DNA of 64,000 bases from Streptomonospora nanhaiensis (GCF_026642255.1 NZ_CP113264.1:4092001-4156000); one strand, 5' to 3'. Counted from the first letter of the stretch, positions 1-9,011 are shown. A program made the numbers and translations. Notes: generated from the sequence alone by a model not told the origin.

Positions 1-543
1 GGACAGCTCGGCACGGGACCGGCCTCGCTGTACCGCTACATGTCCACCCGGGCCGACCTCCTCGACCTCATGGCGGACGCCGCCGCCGCGGAGATCGACC
101 TCGGCGTCCCGTTGAGCGGGGACCCGGTCGAGGACCTGGCCGCCCTCGCCGGCCGCGCCAAGCAGGTCCACCTGCGCCACCCGTGGCTGCTCGACCTGCC
201 CGCGGAACCCGCCCTGGGCCCCCGGGGCATGGACTACCTGGAGTACGCACTGCGCGCACTGGCTCCGGCGCCGCTGTCCTCCCCCGCCCGGCTGGAGACC
301 GTCGGGGTGCTGAACGGGCTGGTGACCCTGTTCGCCCGCACCGAGCTCCAGCGCCGGAACGCGCCCGCCGACCCCCGACGGGCGCACGCCTCCCACCTGG
401 CCTCCGCGGCGACCGCGGAACGGCATCCGCTCCTGCTGGCCGCGCTGGCGGACGGTCCCGGCGCCGAAGCGCCCCAGGACACGCACACCCTGTTCGAGCG
501 GGTGGTGCGCCGGGTGCTCACCGGGCTCGTCGACAACCCCTGA
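1..543 (+). CDS. TetR-family regulator, 5' truncated by window edge
   Basis: The frame is open from base 1 and the gene starts upstream of the window. The first visible residues, GTGPASLYRYMSTRADLLDLM-like, match the end of a TetR helix-turn-helix (recognition helix plus the LYRY and 'R-DLLDLM' signature). They are followed by an all-helical ligand domain of about 165 residues, most like the tetracycline-repressor C-terminal class (TetR_C_1). The ATG at 40 is internal to this fold, so I do not take it as the start. Its likely target is outside the window, or possibly the divergently placed ABC pair that converges on it. A short GC hairpin follows the stop. The family call is firm; the ligand is unknown. 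Confidence 0.85.
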   Translation, partial: GQLGTGPASLYRYMSTRADLLDLMADAAAAEIDLGVPLSGDPVEDLAALAGRAKQVHLRHPWLLDLPAEPALGPRGMDYLEYALRALAPAPLSSPARLETVGVLNGLVTLFARTELQRRNAPADPRRAHASHLASAATAERHPLLLAALADGPGAEAPQDTHTLFERVVRRVLTGLVDNP

Positions 544-568
544 ACCGCCCGCGGGCGCCCGGGGCGGT
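544..568. terminator. GC hairpin between convergent genes
   Basis: ACCGCCC (544-550) pairs with GGGCGGT (562-568) directly after the stop of the TetR gene. The next 180 bases to the ABC permease stop hold no gene. There is no U-tract, as is usual in actinomycetes. Confidence 0.4.
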
Positions 569-747
569 CCCGGCCGCACCGGCGCCCGCGCCCCTTCCGC
601 GGCTCAACGGCCGTGGACGGCCGACGTGTCCCCGACAGGTCGCGGCAGCCCTCGGAGGAGCGCGGGAGCTCCCCGCGCGTACCCGCCCCCGCCGGGTCGG
701 CCGGGAGCGCCCGACCGGCCCGGTCGCCGCGTCCGGGCGGTGGTACC

Positions 748-3273
748 TCATCCGGTGGCGGACACCACGTGCAGGGGCCGGGCACGCAGGGCCGCGGCGA
801 CCGGCGCCAGGTTCGCCGACAGGCCCAGCGCCAGGACCGCCGAGGCGAGGAGGGCGTACCGGCCCGGGGCGACGGACAGGACCACCGTGTCACCGGTGAA
901 GGCGTACCCGGAGGCTGCGAGCCCGGCCAGCGCGGCCGCGGTCCCCAGGGCCACCGCCGCCGACGACACCGCCAGCGCCTCGGCGGCGACCATGCCCGCT
1001 ACCTGTCCTCTGGAGGCCCCCACCAGGCGCAGCAGGGAGAAGTTCCCCGCCCTCGCCGCCACGGAGACGACGAGTGTGTTGACCGCGCCGATCCCGGCGA
1101 AGCCCGCCACCACGGCCACCATCAGGTAGGTGATCCAGTCGTCGCCCTCCCCCTGGGCCGCCACGTCGGCCAGGTGGCCGGGCCGGTCGGTGACCAGGAT
1201 TCCGGGCCCGGCGTCGATCGCCCCCTCCAGCCGGCGCGCGACCGCGGCGGGGTCGGCCCCGGGGTCCAGCGTGACGTAGACGGCGCTCTCCATCGCGTCC
1301 AGCATCCGGGGGGCGAGCACCTGCCGGGGGAGCAGGACCTCGGGGAAGTCGAGCCCCGCCTCGTAGAGAACCGCCACCCGGGCCAGGATCGGCTGCCCGT
1401 CGGGCCCGGAGAGTGTGACGGTGTCGCCCACCCGCCAGCCCTCCTGCCCCGCCGTCCCGGCGTCGAGAGCGACCCCGCCGGCGTCGAACGCCTCCCACGC
1501 ACCCTGTTCCGCGTCGATCCGGTAGAGGTCCGCCACGGTCCCGGGATCGACGAGGTAGGTCGTCAGGGAAGCGCCGGTGCCGGCCGTGACCGTCTGCCGG
1601 AACCCTCCTGCGGCGGACACCCCGGGAACCCCGGCGGCTGTTTGCGCCGCGGTCTCGGGAAGCCCGACCCCCACGGAGCCGGACACCACCAGGTCGGCGG
1701 CGAGGCGCTCCCCGTAGGAGTGCATGCGTGCCTCGCTCGTGGTCGGCCCCTGGAACAGCAGCACGCAGGCGACGGCGGTGGTCACCATGAGCGGCGTCAT
1801 CACACCCGCCACCCGGCGCGTGTCGGCGTACGCCTCCCTGTGCACCAGGAAGGGCACCGATCCCCTCGACGCCAGCGGACCCGCCAGGCGCAGCACGCCC
1901 CGGACGAGGACCGGGGCGAGCAGGGCCGCCGCCAGGACGAGGACCATCGAGGCGGCGAGCGCCGCCACCACCGCCCCCCGGCTCCCCGCCGCCGCCCATG
2001 CCACGGCGAGCAGCGCCACAGCCCCGCCCAGGACCACCCCGCCCAGAGCGACCCGCACCCGTGCCAGGGGCGCGGACGCGACCTGGGCCGCGCGCATGGC
2101 CTCGACCGGCGCCGTCCGCCCCGCCGCACGCGCGGGCGCCCAGGAGGCCAGCAGCGGCACGGCCAGTGCCAGAACCGTTCCGGCGGCGAGCGCGGGCAGC
2201 CCAACCTCCGGCTCGAACCCCGGCGGGAGCACCCCCATGGCCTCGAAGAACCGGGCCATGAGCAACGCCAGAAGCGCACCCGCCACCCACGAGAGCACCG
2301 CGGCGACGGCGCCCAGGACCAGGGCCTCACCGAGGACCAGGCGCCGGACGAGCCCGGGCCCGGCCCCGGCCAGGCGCAGCAGGGCGAATTCCCGGACGCG
2401 GTTGCGCACCGTCGTGGTGAGCAGGCCGGCGACCATGACGGCCGCCACCGCCAGCACGAGTCCGGACACCGTGCCCAGGAACCTCCCCATGCCCGAGGCC
2501 AGCTCGCGGCCGGTCCGGCCCGGTGCGAGCGCCTCGCTCCGCTCGACCCCGGTCAACACCCTGACCTGCGGGACCTCCTCCCGAATCGCCTCGGCGAGCC
2601 GGGAGGGGTCCGTCCCCTCCCGGGGCCACACCGCTGCCAGGACCGGGTCCCCGCCCCGCGCGGCGGCCTCGCCCGGCGTGAAGAAGACGCCCCGGTCCTG
2701 CCCGCCGGCCGTGTCGCGGTCCACGATCCCGGTGACGAGCACGGTGGCTGTGCCCTCGGGGGTGAGAACCCGGGTGCGGTCACCGGGGGCCACACCCGCG
2801 TCGGCCGCGGTCCCGGCGTCGATCGCCACCTCCCCCTGCGCCCCGGGCGGCAGCCCTAGGGCGAGCGTGAGGGGCTCGGCCTCGGCGAGCGCCCACGAGT
2901 GCCCCCAGGAGCGCTGCGTCTGGCCCCCCAGCGTGCGCTCGTCGGTCACCACGTAGGCGGGGAAGGGCGCCTCCACCTCCGTCTCCGCGACCCCGGGGAC
3001 CCCCGCCAGCGCTTCCACGGTCGCGGGGGGCAGTCGCGCGGGCTCCCCGGAGGGCGTCGCGGTGAGGCCCGCGTCCTCCGGGGCGGCCACCACGACGATC
3101 GGCGGCTCCGAGAGCCGCCAGGGAGCACCCGCTCCCTCGGCGGCCACCCGGTCGGCCGAACCCTGCAGGGACAGGGCGGCCACGGCCAGCCCCGCCCCCA
3201 GGGCCACGGTCAGGACGGACAGGACGAGTGGGCGCGCCCGGTCGGCCACGCCCCGCAGCACGAGCCTGATCAC
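748..3273 (-). CDS. FtsX-like ABC transporter permease
   Basis: This 841-residue membrane protein has the layout of a duplicated FtsX/MacB-type permease. An N-terminal helix (about residues 12-35) is followed by an extracytoplasmic domain to about 260, three helices around 265-375, two more near 410-460, a second helix and extracytoplasmic block, and three C-terminal helices from about 725. The characteristic 'REFALLRLAGAG' and 'NFSLLRLVGASRGQV' sequences mark the two FtsX domains. It starts with GTG at 3273 inside the stop of the ATPase gene (GTGA overlap), so the two are translationally coupled. The pair probably exports a peptide, lipid or drug from membrane or periplasm-side space; the substrate is unknown. 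Confidence 0.92.
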   Translation of the reverse strand: MIRLVLRGVADRARPLVLSVLTVALGAGLAVAALSLQGSADRVAAEGAGAPWRLSEPPIVVVAAPEDAGLTATPSGEPARLPPATVEALAGVPGVAETEVEAPFPAYVVTDERTLGGQTQRSWGHSWALAEAEPLTLALGLPPGAQGEVAIDAGTAADAGVAPGDRTRVLTPEGTATVLVTGIVDRDTAGGQDRGVFFTPGEAAARGGDPVLAAVWPREGTDPSRLAEAIREEVPQVRVLTGVERSEALAPGRTGRELASGMGRFLGTVSGLVLAVAAVMVAGLLTTTVRNRVREFALLRLAGAGPGLVRRLVLGEALVLGAVAAVLSWVAGALLALLMARFFEAMGVLPPGFEPEVGLPALAAGTVLALAVPLLASWAPARAAGRTAPVEAMRAAQVASAPLARVRVALGGVVLGGAVALLAVAWAAAGSRGAVVAALAASMVLVLAAALLAPVLVRGVLRLAGPLASRGSVPFLVHREAYADTRRVAGVMTPLMVTTAVACVLLFQGPTTSEARMHSYGERLAADLVVSGSVGVGLPETAAQTAAGVPGVSAAGGFRQTVTAGTGASLTTYLVDPGTVADLYRIDAEQGAWEAFDAGGVALDAGTAGQEGWRVGDTVTLSGPDGQPILARVAVLYEAGLDFPEVLLPRQVLAPRMLDAMESAVYVTLDPGADPAAVARRLEGAIDAGPGILVTDRPGHLADVAAQGEGDDWITYLMVAVVAGFAGIGAVNTLVVSVAARAGNFSLLRLVGASRGQVAGMVAAEALAVSSAAVALGTAAALAGLAASGYAFTGDTVVLSVAPGRYALLASAVLALGLSANLAPVAAALRARPLHVVSATG

Positions 3274-4076
3274 ACGGACTCCAAGCGCCTGATCCGCTCC
3301 AGCACGGTGTCCGGGGCGGGGTCGGACAGTTCGTCCTCGATGCCGCCGTCGCGGAGGAAGAGCACCCGGTCGGCGCGCGCCGCGGCCACCGGGTCGTGGG
3401 TGACCATGACGACGGTCTGGCCGTGCTCGGTCACCGCACGCCGCAGAGCCTCCAGGACCTGGCCGCCGGAGCGGGAGTCGAGGTTGCCGGTGGGCTCGTC
3501 CGCGAAGAGCACGCTCGGCCGGTGCAGCAGCGCCCGCGCCACGGCGACCCGCTGCTGCTGCCCTCCGGACAGTTCGGCGGGCCGGTGACGGAGGCGGCCC
3601 TCCAGGCCGAGCGAGTCCACGAGTCCGGCCAGCCGGGCCTTGTCCGGGGGCAGGCCGGCCAGGCGCTGCCCGAGGGTGATGTTCTCCTCCGCGTCGAGCA
3701 CGGGGAGGAGGTTGAAGGACTGGAACACGAAGCCGAACGCGCGTGCGCGCAACCGTGTCAGGTCCTTCTCGGAGAGGCCCGTGATGTCCCGCCCCTCCAC
3801 CAGCACCGCGCCGGCGTCGGGGCGCTCCAGTCCGGCCGCGCAGTGCAGGAGGGTGCTCTTCCCCGATCCGGAGGGTCCCATGATCGCGGTGAACCCCCCT
3901 CGGGGGAAGACGACGTCCACCCCTCTCAGGGCATGGACGGGAACGACGCCCCGGGAGTAGGTCTTGGTCAGTCCCGTGATCCGCAGGACCGTCGGATCAT
4001 CCTTTTCTTTTCCGTATGGCCGGTCGTGGGCGCCGATCCCCTTTTTCGAGGATCGACGCCCTCCATTTGTGCCCAT
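3270..4076 (-). CDS. LolD/MacB-type ABC transporter ATP-binding protein
   Basis: This is a cytoplasmic ATPase that powers the permease encoded just downstream. Visible motifs are Walker A GPSGSGKST, the Q-loop 'FVFQSFNLLPVL', signature LSGGQQQR, Walker B VLFADEPT and the H-loop 'VMVTHD'. These are typical of the lipoprotein/macrolide exporter branch that pairs with FtsX permeases. The frame is open up to a TTG at 4151. I prefer the ATG at 4076 (268 residues), although no good ribosome-binding site is visible there and the conserved fold starts only about 30 residues later. The stop overlaps the permease start by 4 bp. Tandem palindromes lie about 130 bp upstream. Confidence 0.9.
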   Translation of the reverse strand: MGTNGGRRSSKKGIGAHDRPYGKEKDDPTVLRITGLTKTYSRGVVPVHALRGVDVVFPRGGFTAIMGPSGSGKSTLLHCAAGLERPDAGAVLVEGRDITGLSEKDLTRLRARAFGFVFQSFNLLPVLDAEENITLGQRLAGLPPDKARLAGLVDSLGLEGRLRHRPAELSGGQQQRVAVARALLHRPSVLFADEPTGNLDSRSGGQVLEALRRAVTEHGQTVVMVTHDPVAAARADRVLFLRDGGIEDELSDPAPDTVLERIRRLESV

Positions 4077-4207
4077 GCCGATGTTCCGATCGCTTGCGCG
4101 GGTCGCAGGACCCGGGTGCGCCCTGTCGCCCACTCGAGGAAAGTCAAACAAAGCGGGCCGCGAACGTCACTGGCCCTGGTGGGAGTGGTCGGGTAGAGAA
4201 ACCTCGA

Positions 4208-4240
4208 CCACCGGTGGCGACCTTTCTTCCCACCGGTGGG
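4208..4240. promoter_or_regulatory. Two CCACCGGTGG palindromes, 22 bp apart
   Basis: The self-complementary sequence CCACCGGTGG occurs at 4208-4217 and again inside CCCACCGGTGGG at 4229-4240. The centres are 22 bp apart, about two helical turns, so a dimeric repressor could bind both on one face. The site lies upstream of the ABC ATPase gene (leftward). It is the best operator candidate in this 594-bp gap, which otherwise has no gene. The regulator is not identified. Confidence 0.5.
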
Positions 4241-4332
4241 GGCTCGTCCGATTCCCCCTCTCCCGGTGGCCGTGGGACCGCGCGAGGGACGTCGGAGAGA
4301 ATCGGCATCAGCGTCGCCGCCCCTCCCCCGAA

Positions 4333-4345
4333 TGCGAATTTCGCA
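4333..4345. promoter_or_regulatory. 13-bp palindrome TGCGAATTTCGCA
   Basis: This is a perfect 6-bp inverted repeat around one base, in a slightly AT-richer patch of the same non-coding gap (4077-4670). It could be an operator for the leftward ABC operon. No promoter hexamers can be assigned with confidence. Confidence 0.3.
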
Positions 4346-4670
4346 CGAGCATGTGAGGAGACGGATCCGCCTACCGTGAACAACCCCCAGGGGTTCGTTT
4401 CACCCTCCCCGAGATCCCCCCGAAGGGGCCTGGGAAGCGAGAGGAGACGAAGACGGATCGCGCGGGGGCGTTGACCGGCTGGACGGACGGCCCGATGGGG
4501 GAAGCGCTCCGCCGCGGTCGGGACGCCTTCCGGCGCGGCGCCGGGCAGGAAGGCGGCTGCGGTGGGGCGACAGCGTCCCGGCGCCCGGCAGGACGGCCCG
4601 GGCGGCGCGCACCCGCTTCAGCCCCCCGGCAGTACTTCGCCCCGACGCACAGCGGCCGGGTACCGGCCGT

Positions 4671-5267
4671 TCACCCCGCGTCCGTCCGGGGCCGCAGGCC
4701 GAGCAGGACGTCCTGGACGAGGTCGGCGCTGCGCCTGACCGCATCGTCGCCGAAGCCCAGGAAGTGCCGGTAGTGGACCGGCGCGTAGAAGAGGTCGACC
4801 ATCACGTCGGTGGGCACGTCGGAGCGGAGCTGCCCGGCGGCGACGGCGGAATCCAGGCGGGCACGGCACTCCGCGATGCTGGGCTCGAGGATCGTCTCGC
4901 GGAACGCCTTCATCAGCGCGGCGTCGTTCTGCGCCTCGGCCATGACGCCCTTGAAGGCCTCGCTGATCCTGCCGGTGACCAGCCGCCGGCTCACCGCGGT
5001 GATCTGGGTCGTGAGGTCGGCGGCGATGTCCCCGGTGTCGGGGAAGGCGAAGTCGTCGCCGAGCTCCTCGTTCATCGCCTCCAGCACCACCGCGCCCTTG
5101 GAGCCCCACCAGCGGTAGATCGTGGGCTTGCCCACGCCGGCCTGGGCGGCGATGCCCTCGATGGTCACCTTCGCGAAGCCCTTGCGGCTCACCAGGTCGA
5201 ACGCCGCGTCGAGGATCGCCCGGCGGGCGCGCTCGCTACGCCGTTCACTGTTCGGGGCAGAGGTCAT
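4671..5267 (-). CDS. TetR/AcrR-family repressor, divergent from ridA-like gene
   Basis: The 198-residue protein has a standard TetR N-terminus: 'ILDAAFDLVSRKGFAKVTIEGIAAQAGVG' leads into the recognition helix and 'TIYRWWGSKGAVV'. The C-terminal ligand domain resembles the TetR_C_11/C_16-like group. I chose the ATG at 5267, because the upstream in-frame ATG at 5276 sits directly against the AGG and leaves no spacing for a ribosome-binding site. It is transcribed divergently from the RidA gene. The 30-bp dyad in the shared intergenic region is the obvious binding site, so it probably represses RidA and possibly itself. Confidence 0.9.
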   Translation of the reverse strand: MTSAPNSERRSERARRAILDAAFDLVSRKGFAKVTIEGIAAQAGVGKPTIYRWWGSKGAVVLEAMNEELGDDFAFPDTGDIAADLTTQITAVSRRLVTGRISEAFKGVMAEAQNDAALMKAFRETILEPSIAECRARLDSAVAAGQLRSDVPTDVMVDLFYAPVHYRHFLGFGDDAVRRSADLVQDVLLGLRPRTDAG

Positions 5268-5306
5268 GGGCCACATCCTACCGCCCGCGTGACGTTACGT
5301 TTCGTT

Positions 5307-5367
5307 TTGACAAGTCGCCTTGGATGACTTAGCTTCCATGGCGTTACGAAACGTTCCGTAACGCCAT
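5307..5367 (+). promoter_or_regulatory. Promoter with 30-bp operator dyad for the ridA-like gene
   Basis: TTGACA (5307-5312) and TAGCTT (5330-5335), spaced 17 bp, form a reasonable housekeeping-type promoter reading right. Its start point falls in a dyad at 5338-5367 whose outer arms ATGGCGTTACG and CGTAACGCCAT are perfect. The inner part GAAACGTTCC has two mismatches to full symmetry. A second CGTTACG core lies at 5292-5300, near the start of the divergent TetR gene. Repression by steric block at the start site is inferred. Confidence 0.75.
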
Positions 5368-5410
5368 CGTTCGAGCCCGGTTCCGGGCACCGCCGAGACA
5401 GGGGAGAAGC

Positions 5411-5851
5411 ATGTCCAGCGAAGAGGGAGCGGCCACCGTGGGGCACGTCGAGAAGATCGCGACCACGCCGGACTGGTACGCGCCCTACCGGATATCACAG
5501 GCCGTCCGGGCCGGGGGCTTCGTGTACGTGTCCGGACAGGCGGGCTTCGAGGAGGACGGGACGACCGTCGAGGGCGGGTTCCTGGAACAGGGGCGGAAGG
5601 CGTTCCGGAACGTCGGACGGGTGCTGGAGGCGGCCGGCCTGGCCTTCACGGACGTGGTCAAGGTCGGCATCTTCGTACGGGACATGGCGACGAACCTCCC
5701 GCACGTGATCACGCTGCGCGGCGAGTTCCTGTCCGAGCCCTACCCCGCCGACACCCTCGTCGAGGTCGTCTCACTGGCCCAGCCCGACTGGCAGATCGAG
5801 GTCGAGGTCATCGCACTGGACCGGAGCACCGCACGAACGCCGGGGTCGTGA
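5411..5851 (+). CDS. RidA/YjgF/UK114-family protein
   Basis: The 146-residue protein belongs to the trimeric RidA superfamily, whose archetype hydrolyses reactive enamine/imine intermediates in the cytosol. The core 'VSGQAGF', the central 'GRVLEAAGLAFTDVVKVGIFVRDM' and the C-terminal strand 'DWQIEVEVIAL' fit the family. The terminal segment has 'EVVSLAQPDWQIEVE' rather than the Arg-containing RidA active-site sequence, so it may be one of the divergent Rid groups. The start is ATG preceded by GGGAGAAGC. It sits alone behind a TetR-controlled promoter, so it may be inducible by the TetR ligand. Confidence 0.85.
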   Translation: MSSEEGAATVGHVEKIATTPDWYAPYRISQAVRAGGFVYVSGQAGFEEDGTTVEGGFLEQGRKAFRNVGRVLEAAGLAFTDVVKVGIFVRDMATNLPHVITLRGEFLSEPYPADTLVEVVSLAQPDWQIEVEVIALDRSTARTPGS

Positions 5852-5952
5852 CAGAACATTGGCGCGGGCGGTGTGCAGGGGTTTGCACCTTCCGTAGCGG
5901 TATGTGGTCTGGTGGACCCACGTCCCGATCCCTCGAGGAAAGGTCCCTGCCC

Positions 5953-6864
5953 ATGCATTCGTCCTTCGTGCCGCCCCGCCAGGTCAAGATCGGTGACGCG
6001 GCGGCCTTCGCCGGCACCACGCCACGGGCGATCCGTCACTACCACGAGATCGGCCTGCTCCCCGAGCCCGAGCGGGGCAGCGACGACCGCCGCCGCTACG
6101 GGTACGAGGACATGATCCGCCTGCTGTGGATTCGCAAGATGGCCGACGCCGGGATCGCCCTGGACGACATCCGTGACGCCTTCACCACCGGCACGGCTTC
6201 CGCCGGCGCCGGCAGCGGGGACGGCATCCCGGGCATCCTGGAGCGGTTGGAGGAGACCCTCGCCGAGCAGGAGACAGAACTGCGGCGGCAACGGGCCGCC
6301 GTGCAGCGGATGCGCACCGAAGGCAGCCGGATGGGCCTGCTCTCCGACTTCGTCACCGACCGTCTCAAGAACCTGCCCGAGGGCTCCCTGCGCCAGGCGG
6401 ACCTGGACACTCTGCTGGTCACCGAGCGGATCTTCGGCCCGCTCGGCGCGGCCGTCCAGGCCACCCGCTTCATCGCCCTGGCCACGCATCCCGCTCTGCG
6501 GGAGGAGTCCGACCGCATCGATGAGGTTGAGGAGGCACTCGACGACAGTGTCGCCGTGGACGATCCGCGGGTGGCTCACGTGGCCGCCGAACGGCACGCC
6601 TTCGAAAGCGCCCTGCATACCGTCATCGAGGAGACCGGCCTGGAGAAAGAGGACGATGCCCTCTTCGACGCCTGGGACACGTTGCACCCCGTTCCCGCCG
6701 ATGGCGGCGAGGACGGGGCCGGCCTCGGCTCCGGCAGGCGGGAGGCCGGCTCCATGAGCGCGGTCGAAGCCGTCGGCAAGATGCCCTACGACGTCTCCCC
6801 GGCCCGATGGCGCTGTATGGAACTGGCCCTGGAACTGTCCGTCCAAGACTCGCCCGCCACCTAG
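5953..6864 (+). CDS. MerR-family transcriptional regulator with long C-terminal domain
   Basis: The N-terminal winged helix 'VKIGDAAAFAGTTPRAIRHYHEIGLLPEPERG' and the 'YGYEDMIRLLWIRKMADAGIALDDI' segment are diagnostic of MerR. A coiled-coil dimerisation helix rich in E and R follows ('RLEETLAEQETELRRQR', residues about 95-120). The helical C-terminal domain of about 170 residues is unassigned. The start ATG at 5953 has GAGGAAAGG upstream; the frame is open further back but lacks this. At 303 residues it is about twice the size of a minimal MerR, so the C-terminus likely senses a ligand. Target unknown; autoregulation is likely. Confidence 0.85.
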   Translation: MHSSFVPPRQVKIGDAAAFAGTTPRAIRHYHEIGLLPEPERGSDDRRRYGYEDMIRLLWIRKMADAGIALDDIRDAFTTGTASAGAGSGDGIPGILERLEETLAEQETELRRQRAAVQRMRTEGSRMGLLSDFVTDRLKNLPEGSLRQADLDTLLVTERIFGPLGAAVQATRFIALATHPALREESDRIDEVEEALDDSVAVDDPRVAHVAAERHAFESALHTVIEETGLEKEDDALFDAWDTLHPVPADGGEDGAGLGSGRREAGSMSAVEAVGKMPYDVSPARWRCMELALELSVQDSPAT

Positions 6865-7473
6865 AACACGGTCTGAGCCGCCCGGCGCGCGGCCGCGCAC
6901 CCGGGGGCGAGCCGACCCGGCCTCCGGTCCGATCGGCGCTGATACCGGTCTCGCAGTTCGTCGAAGGGCTCACAGGGCGCCGGACCGCCGAAGCGGTCCG
7001 GGCCCGCGTCGACCTCCTGTGGAAGGGAAGCCGGGGCGACGGCCCGGTCGCCGCGCGCCACCGCGGCGACCGGTCGTCGGACGGGTGCGTCCGGTCCCTG
7101 TCCGACGGCTCTCCCCCGACGGGTGCCCGCACGGGCCCGCACCCGCCGACCGGGCGTGGACAACAGATCATCCGACGATATGAATTACCGACACCCACGG
7201 CGAAATCATGAAAATCCTGCAAACCCCTTCAAGGCCGCGTTCGCCACCGCACTCGCGCCACCGAATTCGGCGATCCGTGGAGGCATTTCCACGTTTATCC
7301 CTGCACCCGCACCCCCGTTTGGGTGCAAGAACTCCAGGGTATGGGCGGTGTACCAGTTTTTCCCGCCGGGCCCGGCCCGACCCGCACCCCCGCGACGCGA
7401 AACCGGCACCCTGCCCCGCCCGCGTTCCCCGCCGCCCTCCCAGAATTGTGTTTCGAGTGAAAGGAACACCGGG
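6865..7473. other. Gene-free stretch before the trypsin cassette
   Basis: About 610 bases with no convincing gene on either strand; the long frames here have arginine/proline-rich shadow composition. The second half is lower in GC and holds a hairpin, TGCACCC (7302-7308) with GGGTGCA (7321-7327). The leader of the protease gene starts after it. Confidence 0.5.
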
Positions 7474-8403
7474 GTGGTCGAATCCCCGTACGTTCCGCGG
7501 TACATGGGAAGAATCCTCACCTCCGACGGCGCTCCCCAGGGAACCTGTTTCCAGATCGACCCCGACGGCTACCTCGTGACCGCCTGGCACGTCGTCCGGA
7601 CCGCGCTCGGCCTGGAGGACACGTCTGCGGAGATCGCCGAGGTCACGGTGGACAGCCTCGGAGACCCGGACCTCAAACCCACCCGGGCGTGGGTGGTGGC
7701 CAGGAACCGCAGAGCCGACCTGGCCCTGCTCAAGACGGACACGGCCCTGCCCGACAGCGCCCGCCTCCTGCGCGCCTCGGACTCGGCGGAGCAGGGCGAG
7801 GAGGTGACCCTGGTCGGCCACGCCGTGATCGAGGACATGACCCAGGCGCCCCAGCCGCGATCGGTCCAGGCCCTGGGGCGGTGGCAGGGAGAGGTCGCCC
7901 GCACCGACGGCCTGCGCCTGGGCCGGATCCAGTCCGCCGACGTCATGCCGGGCATGAGCGGGGCGCCCGTCCTCCGCCGCGGCGACGACAGCGTGCTCGG
8001 AGTGGTCTCGTCCCGCCACAATGCCGGTGACGCGTGGATGACGCACACCGTGTGGGTGTCCCGCACCGAGGACCTGCTCGAACTGTGCAAGGGGCACGTG
8101 CCCGTGCGGAAGGGCCGATGGCTCGGGGTCGCCACAGCCGCGGCCGGTGGCGCCGCAGCGGGCTACACGGTGGCCGAGTACGTCCACCGGCGCGGCGGCA
8201 CAGACGCGACGGCCCCCTCCGGTTCCACGGCTTCCGAGGCCGCCCCCGAGTCGACCGCCTCCACCGCCGTGGACCTCCCCGCCGCCGACCAGGAGCCGGG
8301 TACTTCCGTCCTCTCCGACGTCGTCACGGACGAGGCGGCCTCCCGGGCGACGGAAAGCGTGCTGAAGAGGGCCGTCAGCACGTTTCTCGACTGGTTCCCG
8401 TGA
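7474..8403 (+). CDS. Trypsin-like serine protease (conflict-system type)
   Basis: This 309-residue cytoplasmic-type trypsin fold has no signal peptide. The triad is visible: His39 in 'VTAWHVV', Asp82 in 'RRADLALL' and Ser162 in 'PGMSGAPV'. A weak hydrophobic helix (about 215-237) is followed by an Ala/Ser/Thr/Pro-rich linker and a short C-terminal helix ending 'FLDWFP', so it may be membrane-tethered. I chose GTG 7474 with AAGGA nine bases upstream; the frame is open 350 bases further but without support. The next genes encode an unknown protein and a Trypco1-like domain. That pairing is known from actinobacterial NTPase/protease conflict systems, where the trypsin is thought to cleave a partner or itself after invasion sensing. 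Role here is inferred. Confidence 0.85.
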   Translation: MVESPYVPRYMGRILTSDGAPQGTCFQIDPDGYLVTAWHVVRTALGLEDTSAEIAEVTVDSLGDPDLKPTRAWVVARNRRADLALLKTDTALPDSARLLRASDSAEQGEEVTLVGHAVIEDMTQAPQPRSVQALGRWQGEVARTDGLRLGRIQSADVMPGMSGAPVLRRGDDSVLGVVSSRHNAGDAWMTHTVWVSRTEDLLELCKGHVPVRKGRWLGVATAAAGGAAAGYTVAEYVHRRGGTDATAPSGSTASEAAPESTASTAVDLPAADQEPGTSVLSDVVTDEAASRATESVLKRAVSTFLDWFP

Positions 8404-8458
8404 ACCGCCGGCAGTCGCTCGTCCACGGTCTCCACGGTCGCACGAAGGGTGCACGACG

Positions 8459-8962
8459 TTGATCCTCATGAGTCCCCGGGCCTCCGGGTACCGGACCTGG
8501 CTCCACCTCGCCTCCTCCATCGACACCCCCGCCCTCGAACTCGCGCACACGAACCCGGACGGCAGCCGGGGAACGCTCTACATCGCGCGCGGAGACGCCT
8601 ACGTCCTCCCCGACAACGGGCTGATCCTCGGCTTCCACGTCAGGTACACGGGCGGGTCCAGCGCCTTCTTCGCCCTCGACCACTCCGGCCCGCCGGACTG
8701 GCACGAGAAGCGCGCCGCCGTGAAGGAGGCGGCCCACTTCGTCTGGGACGCGGTCAGCGTCGGCAGGATGATCCTCGCCCGGTCCCCCGGCGGGCTCGCC
8801 GCCTCCGGGGCCGGCTACGTGCTGCGGCACACCGAGGCCGGCAAGGCGGTCCGGGGGGCCGTGGTCGGCCTCCTGCCGGACTGGGTCGGTTCCCCTCCCG
8901 ACCCCGGCTACTACCGCCAGTCGGACGGCGCGTACATGATCCGGGGCGCCTACCACCTCTGA
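8459..8962 (+). CDS. Unknown protein in trypsin/Trypco1 cassette
   Basis: The 167-residue protein is not recognised. It is soluble, with alternating strands early ('TLYIARGDAYVLPDNGLILGFHVRY'), one amphipathic helix ('EKRAAVKEAAHFVWDAV') and a C-terminal 'GYYRQSDGAYMIRGAY'. It starts with TTG 8459 (AAGGG 11 bases upstream) or ATG 8468. It lies 55 bases after the protease stop and 49 bases before the Trypco1-like gene, all in the same direction, so the three are probably one operon. Its position suggests it is the substrate, adaptor or sensor of the protease; that is inference only. Confidence 0.7.
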   Translation: MILMSPRASGYRTWLHLASSIDTPALELAHTNPDGSRGTLYIARGDAYVLPDNGLILGFHVRYTGGSSAFFALDHSGPPDWHEKRAAVKEAAHFVWDAVSVGRMILARSPGGLAASGAGYVLRHTEAGKAVRGAVVGLLPDWVGSPPDPGYYRQSDGAYMIRGAYHL

Positions 8963-9011
8963 AGTTCCCGGGGCGCGGACCGGCGCCCTACGGCCCCCGA
9001 AAGGTGCGAGC

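Noticed and set aside
613..2859. Long plus-strand frame opposite the FtsX permease
   Set aside because: Low-complexity Arg/Gly/Pro composition typical of antisense frames in high-GC DNA; the minus strand encodes a convincing permease.
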